From Clostridiales bacterium (GTDB lineage: Bacteria > Bacillota > Clostridia > Oscillospirales > Oscillospiraceae), in assembly GCA_017577345.1 (NCBI GenBank), contig PITX01000099.1, positions 1 to 5,426 of the forward strand: 5,426 nucleotides of DNA. The letters are read 5' to 3'. Position 1 is the first letter of the stretch. Each line of letters starts with the position of its first letter. This document shows positions 1-4,647 of this stretch, piece after piece. Made by a program: the position numbers and the translations under genes. The notes under the pieces were generated by a model. It was not told the DNA's origin. It searched no databases and worked only from the letters and a program-made list of their open reading frames with translations.

Positions 1-23
1 AAACACCGACAACGCCTTCCTCT

Positions 24-26
24 TGA
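24..26 (+). other. In-frame TGA in the linker of the DHHW gene
   Basis: In the frame of the DHHW protein, bases 3-23 read TPTTPSS, 24-26 is TGA, and 27-62 reads QTGSTATTVSEV, which runs straight into the TEPTEVTEQ linker. Composition is alike on both sides of the stop, so the reading frame probably continued through it. The cause may be a nonsense mutation, a sequencing or assembly error near a contig end, or, less likely, a real gene start further in. Confidence 0.6.
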
Positions 27-59
27 CAGACGGGATCGACGGCAACCACTGTTTCCGAA

Positions 60-1043
60 GTGACGGAACCGACGGAAGTCACGGAGCAGGAAAGCGTTGA
101 GCCCAGTGACGGTCTGCAGCCCGGTATGCTGGTGGAAAATCTCGGTGCAGCCCTGCTGATCGGCAATCGCGCTGTTGAAGTGCCATATGCCGATTACGAT
201 TCCATTGACAACTATTCCGCTGCGATCACATCTATCGCAACCGCCCTCGGCAGCAAGATCAACACCTACAGCATTCTCGTCCCGAACGCTGCGGAGTTCT
301 ATACGCCGGACGATTACCACACGGGTGACTGCTCACAGACCGGCATGATTTCCTACGCCTACGATCACATGGGCAAAAATGTGAAATGTGTCGATGCCTA
401 CAGTAAGCTTGCATCGCATATCAACGAATATGTCTATTTCCGGACGGACCATCACTGGACACAGCTCGGTGCATACTATGCCTATACCGCCTTCTGCGAA
501 AAGGCAGGCTTGAAAGCCGAGCCGCTGGATGCCTTTGAAACCGGTCAGTATGATACCTTTATCGGCTCTATGTATAATTTCCTGGAGAATTATCCGCAGA
601 GTGCGATCCTGCGCGAGAATCCCGACACGCTGCAGTATTACCGCCCGCATGTGGAAATCGATACATACTATTATATGGATACTACACTGTCAGAGCGCTA
701 TGAAATGGGCACCATCTGCCATGTGGATTCCGATATTTCCAACAAATATCTCTGCTTCCTCGGCGGTGACCACCCGATCACGATCATCACGACGGATGTC
801 GACGGTCCTGTGTGTATGCTGATCAAGGAATCCTACGGCAACGCCTTTGCACCGTGGCTGACAAGTCACTACAGCAAGGTCATCGTGGTCGATCCGCGTG
901 AGTTCAACCGTGACGGTAAGCCGCCAATGGATATTGCACAGTTTGCCAAAGATCAGAAAGTTGCAGACTGCATTATTCTGAACTATCCGATGATGATCAG
1001 CTCCGATACCTATATCGGTGAGCTGAGCAGACTGGTCAAATAG
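60..1043 (+). CDS. DHHW-family protein (AlgX/SGNH-like), 5'-incomplete
   Basis: This is the C-terminal part of a DHHW-motif protein, a family related to the AlgX/AlgJ SGNH-like proteins that act on acetylated surface polysaccharides. Numbering from the GTG at 60, the signature YFRTDHHWTQLGAYYAY lies at about residues 126-142, with D130 and H132 in the AlgX-type D-x-H-W position. A KESYGN motif at 256-261 offers S258 as a possible nucleophile. The triad is my inference from the family. Residues 1-20 form a Thr/Glu/Pro linker, and no signal peptide or membrane anchor is present, so the true N-terminus should lie upstream. The GTG at 60 has no Shine-Dalgarno and is only the first start codon after an in-frame TGA at 24-26. 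The frame upstream of that TGA still reads as linker (TPTTPSS), so the gene is either cut by the window edge and a sequence error, or truly interrupted. Partner genes such as an MBOAT acyltransferase would lie outside the window. Family call is firm; substrate is unknown. Confidence 0.85.
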   Translation: MTEPTEVTEQESVEPSDGLQPGMLVENLGAALLIGNRAVEVPYADYDSIDNYSAAITSIATALGSKINTYSILVPNAAEFYTPDDYHTGDCSQTGMISYAYDHMGKNVKCVDAYSKLASHINEYVYFRTDHHWTQLGAYYAYTAFCEKAGLKAEPLDAFETGQYDTFIGSMYNFLENYPQSAILRENPDTLQYYRPHVEIDTYYYMDTTLSERYEMGTICHVDSDISNKYLCFLGGDHPITIITTDVDGPVCMLIKESYGNAFAPWLTSHYSKVIVVDPREFNRDGKPPMDIAQFAKDQKVADCIILNYPMMISSDTYIGELSRLVK

Positions 1044-1045
1044 TT

Positions 1046-1077
1046 AAAAACGGGGCTGTAGAATCAGCCCCGTTTTT
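1046..1077. terminator. Bidirectional rho-independent terminator
   Basis: A perfect 13-bp inverted repeat runs from AAAAACGGGGCTG (1046-1058) to CAGCCCCGTTTTT (1065-1077), with a 6-nt loop. It starts three bases after the DHHW stop codon and its right arm overlaps the stop of the convergent DUF378 gene. The T tract on one strand and the A tract on the other let it end transcription from both sides. Confidence 0.92.
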
Positions 1078-1285
1078 ATGCGTCCTCTGCATCGATGATT
1101 GCGCGTCTGCGGAAAAGGAAAGAAATGCACCACAGACCGGCAAGTCCGACGATCGTATAGATAATGCGGCTGAAGGTGGCTGTCTGACCGCCGAAAAGCC
1201 ATGCAACAAGGTCAAATCGGAAGATGCCGACCAGTCCCCAGTTAAGAGAACCGATAATGCTGAGAATCAGCGCTAAAGTATCCAT
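1076..1285 (-). CDS. DUF378 family small membrane protein
   Basis: A 69-aa protein of the DUF378 (YuzA-like) family; the function is unknown. The family signature is clear: GSLNWGLVGIFRFDLVAWLFG at about residues 12-32, then SRIIYTIVGLAGLW at 39-52. Two hydrophobic helices (about 3-22 and 41-58) predict a two-pass inner-membrane protein with a short charged tail (RRRAIIDAEDA). An open frame extends upstream to 1348, but I chose the ATG at 1285 because a strong AGGAGG sits 7 nt before it and the family normally begins with this first helix. The gene points toward the DHHW gene and shares its terminator, and it is divergent from the DUF1015 gene. I could not find a convincing promoter with good -35/-10 spacing. 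Family call is confident; role cannot be inferred from the neighbours. Confidence 0.9.
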   Translation of the reverse strand: MDTLALILSIIGSLNWGLVGIFRFDLVAWLFGGQTATFSRIIYTIVGLAGLWCISFLFRRRAIIDAEDA

Positions 1286-1292
1286 CGTTGTT

Positions 1293-1298
1293 CCTCCT
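1293..1298 (-). promoter_or_regulatory. Shine-Dalgarno of the DUF378 gene
   Basis: On the minus strand an AGGAGG lies 7 nt before the ATG at 1285. It decides the start in favour of the 69-aa product over the longer 90-aa reading from 1348. Confidence 0.9.
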
Positions 1299-1400
1299 GT
1301 TTTTTTGCTGTTCCTATTATGAACTTCTATTTCCGTCACTATACGCAATTTTTCAGGTGAAATTTGTAAAAAATCACGGACAGCATTTTTTGAAAAGGTC

Positions 1401-1429
1401 TGTACAAAAAAGTGAAGTTAAGCTATAAT
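1401..1429 (+). promoter_or_regulatory. Vegetative (SigA-type) promoter for DUF1015-ispE
   Basis: A perfect -10 TATAAT (1424-1429) is preceded at exactly 17 bp by TGTACA (1401-1406), which matches 4 of 6 bases of the -35 consensus. The expected transcript start, about 1436, gives a leader of roughly 35 nt before the ATG at 1473. It also makes the upstream in-frame TTG at 1437 an unlikely start. Confidence 0.75.
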
Positions 1430-1460
1430 AAATCTGTTGTGTTACACAAAAAATACAAGT

Positions 1461-1464
1461 GAGG
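1461..1464 (+). promoter_or_regulatory. Shine-Dalgarno of the DUF1015 gene
   Basis: GAGG within AAGTGAGGT lies 8 nt before the ATG at 1473. It supports that start over the TTG at 1437, which would lie at the predicted 5' end of the mRNA with no room for a ribosome site. Confidence 0.75.
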
Positions 1465-1472
1465 TTTACATC

Positions 1473-2714
1473 ATGAACGCATTTTTACCGGCTGATATTC
1501 TGTTCCCCGAAGTAAAGGACATGGAAAAATGGGCAGTGATTGCCTGTGACCAATTCACTTCCGACCCTGCCTACTGGGAGCGTGTCCGCAAGAACGCCGA
1601 GGGTGCACCCTCTACGATCAATCTGATCCTGCCCGAAGCAGAGCTCGGCACGGAGAAGGAAGCGGAGCATACTGCACTCATCAATGCCACAATGGATGAG
1701 TATTTGAAGAAAAATGTTTTCAAGACCTATAAAAATGCGCTCGTCTATGTCGAGCGTACGCTGGAAAACGGCACGATCCGCAAGGGCCTGATGGGCATGG
1801 TCGATCTGGACGCCTATGATTATTCCACCGGCTCCACCTCTGCCATCCGTGCAACGGAACGCACGGTCGTTGAGCGTATTCCGCCGCGTATGCGTGTCCG
1901 CCGCGATGCACCGATCGAGCTGCCGCATATCCTGATGCTCTGCGACGACCATGACAAGGTTTTGATCGAGCCGATCGCCGCAAAGAAGGACAGCCTGAAA
2001 AAGATTTACGACTTTGAGCTGATGGAAGGCGGCAACCACATTGCAGGCTGGCTGGTTGACGGCGCAGAGGCAGAAGCCTTCAATGCCCGCCTGACCGATT
2101 ATACTGCCAATGTCGGCAGGAAATATGCAGACCTCAAGGGAGTTCCCATGGTATTCGCTGTCGGTGACGGCAACCATTCTCTTGCCACCGCAAAGTCCTG
2201 CTACGAAGAACTCAAGGCAAAAAATCCCGGTGTTGATCTTTCCGATCATCCGGCACGCTTTGCACTCGTTGAGCTGGAGAATATCCATGATGAGGCGCAG
2301 GTCTTTGAGCCGATCCATCGCGTGATCACAAAATGCGATCCGAAGGCGTTGCTCGAAGCATTGAAGAACGAAGCCTGCGCAGATGAGGGCTTTGAGGTCA
2401 AGTGGTTTATCGGTGAGGAGAGCGGCACGATCTGCCTGGACAAGGCAAAAAGCCAGCTTGCAGTCGGTGTCCTGCAGGGCTTCCTGGATGGTTATCTGAA
2501 GGAGCATGAGGGCGAGATCGACTATATCCATGACGACGATGCTCTCATCAACCTTGCAAAGCAGGATAACGCCATCGGCTTCCTGCTTCCCGCAATGGAA
2601 AAGAGCCAGCTCTTCCGCGGCGTTATCGCCGACGGCATCCTGCCCAGAAAGACCTTCTCCATGGGTCACAGCCGTGAAAAGCGTTACTACCTTGAGGGCA
2701 GAAAAATCAAATGA
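1473..2714 (+). CDS. DUF1015 family protein
   Basis: A 413-aa full-length member of the DUF1015 family, predicted cytosolic with no signal peptide or membrane segment. It begins with the typical FLPADILFPEVKDMEKWAVIACDQ (about residues 4-27). It then has a basic stretch, RATERTVVERIPPRMRVRR (126-144), the most conserved family motif GDGNHSLATAK (231-241), and the C-terminal PRKTFSMGHSREKRYYLEGR (391-410). The GDGNH motif resembles nucleotide- or phosphate-handling loops, and relatives have been discussed as free-serine-kinase-like. I treat that as unproven and do not assign an activity. The start at 1473 fits the ribosome site and promoter. Its stop overlaps the ispE start (ATGA at 2711-2714), so the two genes are almost certainly one transcript and translationally coupled. 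The opposite strand carries a long open frame that I read as a codon-bias shadow. Confidence 0.9.
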   Translation: MNAFLPADILFPEVKDMEKWAVIACDQFTSDPAYWERVRKNAEGAPSTINLILPEAELGTEKEAEHTALINATMDEYLKKNVFKTYKNALVYVERTLENGTIRKGLMGMVDLDAYDYSTGSTSAIRATERTVVERIPPRMRVRRDAPIELPHILMLCDDHDKVLIEPIAAKKDSLKKIYDFELMEGGNHIAGWLVDGAEAEAFNARLTDYTANVGRKYADLKGVPMVFAVGDGNHSLATAKSCYEELKAKNPGVDLSDHPARFALVELENIHDEAQVFEPIHRVITKCDPKALLEALKNEACADEGFEVKWFIGEESGTICLDKAKSQLAVGVLQGFLDGYLKEHEGEIDYIHDDDALINLAKQDNAIGFLLPAMEKSQLFRGVIADGILPRKTFSMGHSREKRYYLEGRKIK

Positions 2715-3565
2715 TCACCCTTGCGGAAAGCGCATTTGCAAAAATCAATCTGACGCTGGATGTTCTCCGGAAACGCGACGACGGTTATCACGATCTGAAA
2801 TCTGTCATGCAGACAATTTCCCTCTGCGATGACATTGAAATCGCTGTAGATACGGGTAAGCCGTGGAAGCTCTCCTGCGATGCGGAGGGCATTCCGTGCA
2901 ATGAAAAAAATCTTGCATGGAAAGCAGCACGCATCTATTTTGACCGTATCGGCAAAAAGCCGGACGGCATCGAGATCCGTATCCGCAAGCGTATCCCATC
3001 CGAGGCAGGACTTGCCGGCGGCAGTGCCGATGCAGCGGCTGTCCTGCGTGCGTTGAACCGTTGGGCAGATGCTCCGCTTTCTATTGGCGAACTCTGTGAT
3101 CTCGGTGCGCAGGTCGGCTCGGATGTCCCGTTCTGCGTGCTCGGCGGTACGGCACTGGCTGAGGGCAGGGGAGAACGGCTGACAAAGCTCCCGGATGCGC
3201 CGGAAATGCACCTCGTGGTGTGCAAGCCGCCACTTGCGTTCTCTACGCCGGAGCTGTACCGCAGACTGGACAGCATCGAAATCGGCGAGCGGCCGGATAC
3301 GGATGCAATGCTCACCGCACTGCAGAACGGCAATCGGGAGGACATTGCCGCACAGCTTTGCAATGTCTTTGAGCAGACCTTGTTTGATTATCCTGAAATT
3401 GAGCAGATCAAAGCCGAACTTTCGGTGCATGGCGCACTCGGTGCCATGATGACCGGCAGCGGCTCTGCCGTATTTGGTATTTTCCACTGCCCGAATTGCG
3501 CAAATGCGGCATGCGAAGCACTGAAAGACCGTTATCCGCATAGCTTTACCGCAAAAACCGTATAA
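2711..3565 (+). CDS. ispE: 4-diphosphocytidyl-2-C-methyl-D-erythritol kinase
   Basis: IspE is the GHMP-family kinase that phosphorylates CDP-methylerythritol with ATP, the fourth step of the cytosolic MEP route to isoprenoid precursors. All family landmarks are present in the 284-aa product, which is of normal length. AKINLTLDVLRKRDDGYH spans residues 10-27, with K11 at the substrate-site lysine. The ATP-binding GHMP loop GLAGGSADAAA is at 100-110. GSDVPFCVLGG at 136-146 carries the likely catalytic D138, and the C-terminal glycine motif MMTGSGSAVFG is at 246-256. The ATG at 2711 overlaps the DUF1015 stop by four bases. The nearest purine-rich site (GAGGG, 2694-2698) is 12 nt away, rather far, so coupling to the upstream gene probably drives initiation. 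No missing residue or frameshift is seen. Confidence 0.97.
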   Translation: MITLAESAFAKINLTLDVLRKRDDGYHDLKSVMQTISLCDDIEIAVDTGKPWKLSCDAEGIPCNEKNLAWKAARIYFDRIGKKPDGIEIRIRKRIPSEAGLAGGSADAAAVLRALNRWADAPLSIGELCDLGAQVGSDVPFCVLGGTALAEGRGERLTKLPDAPEMHLVVCKPPLAFSTPELYRRLDSIEIGERPDTDAMLTALQNGNREDIAAQLCNVFEQTLFDYPEIEQIKAELSVHGALGAMMTGSGSAVFGIFHCPNCANAACEALKDRYPHSFTAKTV

Positions 3566-3589
3566 AAACTGAAAACACCGTCCATAATG
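3560..3589 (+). promoter_or_regulatory. Candidate sigma-F-type promoter for spoIIR
   Basis: GTATA (3560-3564) matches the sigma-F -35 pattern GYATA. Fifteen bases on, GTCCATAATG (3580-3589) matches the -10 pattern GGnnAnAnTR except for the second G. A start near 3596 would give a leader of about 27 nt before the ATG at 3623. SpoIIR is a known sigma-F target in Bacillus, which makes the placement sensible. The match is by eye against a loose consensus and could be chance. Confidence 0.45.
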
Positions 3590-3618
3590 CAGATATCTTC
3601 TACATACGGACGGTGTTT
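3573..3618 (+). terminator. Hairpin between ispE and spoIIR (terminator or attenuator)
   Basis: AAACACCGTCC (3573-3583) pairs perfectly over 11 bp with GGACGGTGTTT (3608-3618), leaving a 24-nt loop. A T-rich run (TTTCTTT, 3616-3622) follows and leads directly into the spoIIR ATG. It lies 8 bp after the ispE stop, so it can reduce read-through from the ispE operon. The long loop and broken T run make it a weaker terminator than the one at 1046-1077. Confidence 0.6.
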
Positions 3619-3622
3619 CTTT

Positions 3623-4225
3623 ATGAAAATCAGAATTTTTACTTGGATCATACTTGTGGCATTTACTGCGCTCTGTCTGGGTGCGGTGGAGACACTTTGG
3701 ACACAGGAACAGCTTGCACAGAAGACGGTGCGTTTGCATGTGGTCGCAAATTCCGACAGCGAGGAGGACCAGTCGCAGAAGCTGACGGTGCGCGATGCCG
3801 TGCTTCCGGTGATTGAAGTGCTGACAGCAGGCTGTACCGATGCAGCGCAGGCGAGGGAAAGCATTGCTGCGCATTTGCCGGAGATCTGCACTGCTGCTGA
3901 AAATGCCTCCGGTGACAAGGCTGTGACAGCAACGATCACAGACGAGGTTTTTCCGACAAGATACTACGATACCTTTACACTTCCGGCGGGAACCTATCCG
4001 TCGCTGCGCATCAAAATCGGTGAAGCACAGGGGCACAACTGGTGGTGCGTCGTATTCCCGTCTCTCTGCACCGCCGCGACTTCGGACGCGTTGGAGGAAT
4101 GTGCGGCAGTCGGCGGCTTTGACGAGGCGGAAACGGAGCTGATTACCGGCGGCGAGGAAACCTATGAGATCCGCTTCAAAACCTTTGAATGGCTGCAAAA
4201 ATTGATCGAATTTCTGAAAAGCTGA
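3623..4225 (+). CDS. spoIIR: Stage II sporulation protein R
   Basis: SpoIIR is made in the forespore, exported to the intermembrane space, and activates the protease SpoIIGA so that pro-SigE is processed in the mother cell. The 200-aa product has one N-terminal hydrophobic segment (about residues 5-23) fitting export or anchoring. The family motifs follow: RLHVVANSDSEEDQ (37-50), VRDAVL (56-61), FPTRYYDTFTLPAGTYPSLR (110-129), and IGEAQGHNWWCVVFPSLC (132-149). The length is close to Bacillus SpoIIR. I chose the ATG at 3623, giving MKIRIFTW, over the ATG at 3587, because the latter has no ribosome site and falls inside the putative -10 element. The only upstream Shine-Dalgarno-like bases (GGTG, 3612-3615) are weak and lie in the right arm of the hairpin. 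The gene shares its strand with ispE, but the hairpin and promoter suggest separate control. Confidence 0.93.
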   Translation: MKIRIFTWIILVAFTALCLGAVETLWTQEQLAQKTVRLHVVANSDSEEDQSQKLTVRDAVLPVIEVLTAGCTDAAQARESIAAHLPEICTAAENASGDKAVTATITDEVFPTRYYDTFTLPAGTYPSLRIKIGEAQGHNWWCVVFPSLCTAATSDALEECAAVGGFDEAETELITGGEETYEIRFKTFEWLQKLIEFLKS

Positions 4226-4249
4226 GAAACTTCCGAGATTTTTCGGAAG
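4226..4249 (+). repeat. Terminator-like stem-loop, copy 1 (no T tract)
   Basis: This 24-nt stretch starts right after the spoIIR stop. CTTCCGA (4230-4236) pairs with TCGGAAG (4243-4249), with a G-U pair and a small loop between. It is identical over all 24 bases to 4560-4583. Unlike that copy, it is followed by CTTCAGCG instead of a T run, so it is unlikely to terminate efficiently. Confidence 0.85.
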
Positions 4250-4250
4250 C

Positions 4251-4286
4251 TTCAGCGTGTCAAAAAACTATTTTGGATACGCTGAA
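4251..4286. repeat. Hairpin (TTCAGCGTGTCAAAA palindrome)
   Basis: TTCAGCGTGTCAAAA (4251-4265) pairs with TTTTGGATACGCTGAA (4271-4286) along about 15 bp, with one bulge, one G-U pair and a 5-nt loop. A related inverted copy, TTCAGACTGTCAAAA read on the minus strand, lies at 4548-4562 and matches 13 of 15 bases. The two thus bracket the repeat island. Confidence 0.7.
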
Positions 4287-4288
4287 TC

Positions 4289-4317
4289 GGAGCGGAAAAG
4301 CCCCGATTTTTCGCTCC
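4289..4317. repeat. Hairpin beside the left end of the MITE-like element
   Basis: GGAGCGGAAAA (4289-4299) pairs with TTTTTCGCTCC (4307-4317) over 11 bp with one G-U pair and a 7-nt loop. It abuts, and by one base overlaps, the CCTGTCATT terminus. Confidence 0.6.
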
Positions 4318-4508
4318 CTGTCATTCCGAGCGAGCGAAGCGAGCGTGGGAATCTGTCCGTAACAGATTTCAGATTTTTACTGTAGATCGGAAAAGCTAGA
4401 AATCCGAAAGGGACAGATTTCGGATTATTACCGTACATCGGAAAGGTTCAAAACCTGATAGGGACAGATTGCCGAGACCAGTGTACGCACTGGTCTCGCA
4501 ATGACAGG
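4317..4508. mobile_element. MITE-like repeat element, 192 bp, no coding capacity
   Basis: The ends are inverted copies. CCTGTCATTCCGAG (4317-4330) matches the reverse complement of CTCGCAATGACAGG (4495-4508) at 13 of 14 bases. The similarity resumes inward: AATCTGTCC (4350-4358) is the reverse complement of GGACAGATT (4462-4470), so each terminus is a roughly 40-48 bp imperfect repeat. The right terminus folds into an 11-bp perfect hairpin (4473-4483 with 4488-4498, TACG loop). The left has a GAGCGAGCGAAGCGAGCG core. Ends of the CCTGTCATT-CGAG type recall dispersed intergenic repeats found in many bacterial genomes; that is recollection, not a search. The interior holds two 51-bp tandem units. 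No open frame and no obvious target-site duplication are seen. Mobility is inferred from structure only. Confidence 0.6.
4362..4463. repeat. Two 51-bp tandem units inside the element
   Basis: Unit 1 (4362-4412) and unit 2 (4413-4463) align without gaps at about 40 of 51 positions. Both start ACAGATTTC and share a TCGGAAA core, and a further ACAGATT begins a third partial unit at 4464. AATCCGAAA (4401-4409) pairs with TTTCGGATT (4418-4426) across the unit junction. AATCTGT (4350-4356) pairs with ACAGATT (4362-4368) at the start of unit 1. A transcript would therefore be strongly folded. Confidence 0.8.
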
Positions 4509-4559
4509 TATCCTAATCCTATTCTTCATTTTGACGGTTACGGACTATTTTGACAGTCT

Positions 4560-4590
4560 GAAACTTCCGAGATTTTTCGGAAGTTTTTTT
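4560..4590 (+). terminator. Rho-independent terminator, copy 2 of the 24-nt stem-loop
   Basis: Bases 4560-4583 repeat 4226-4249 exactly, and here the stem (CTTCCGA with TCGGAAG) is followed by seven T residues (4584-4590). This is the functional-looking terminator for rightward transcription from spoIIR, separated from its gene by the roughly 310-bp repeat island. Confidence 0.85.
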
Positions 4591-4596
4591 ATTGTC

Positions 4597-4626
4597 CTGT
4601 CAATTGGACTGAAAATATGGTATGAT
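4597..4626 (+). promoter_or_regulatory. Candidate extended -10 promoter for the addB-like gene
   Basis: TATGAT (4621-4626) is preceded by TGG, giving the extended -10 form TGnTATGAT. CTGTCA (4597-4602) sits 18 bp upstream and matches 4 of 6 bases of the -35 consensus. Transcription would begin near 4633, leaving a very short leader whose first bases are the ribosome site. Confidence 0.5.
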
Positions 4627-4633
4627 AGGTACA

Positions 4634-4640
4634 GAGGTGA
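4634..4640 (+). promoter_or_regulatory. Shine-Dalgarno of the addB-like gene
   Basis: GAGGTGA lies 7 nt before the ATG at 4648, a strong site that fixes the start of the reading frame running off the window. Confidence 0.85.
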
Positions 4641-4647
4641 AAAACAG

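Noticed and set aside
1316..1343. Promoter for the DUF378 gene (CATAAT or TATAGT on the minus strand)
   Set aside because: Neither hexamer has a -35 match at 16-18 bp; the best partners lie 21 bp away. The signal is too weak to list.
1349..1472. Possible riboswitch or leader RNA upstream of the DUF1015 gene
   Set aside because: The predicted leader after the promoter is only about 35 nt, too short for a known riboswitch, and no conserved core or strong stem is present.
1485..2669. 394-codon open frame on the minus strand opposite the DUF1015 gene
   Set aside because: It mirrors the DUF1015 frame, has cysteine- and isoleucine-rich low-information sequence, and shows no ribosome site or family motif. 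Third-position GC bias in the true gene explains the lack of stops.
2687..4198. 503-codon open frame on the minus strand across ispE and spoIIR
   Set aside because: It spans two clearly real genes and the gap between them, is rich in Arg/Cys/His as expected for antisense translation, and has no recognisable domain.
4226..4510. CRISPR array suggested by repeated units
   Set aside because: Only two 51-bp units are present, they touch with no spacers between them, and they are about 78% alike; this is a tandem duplication within a repeat element.
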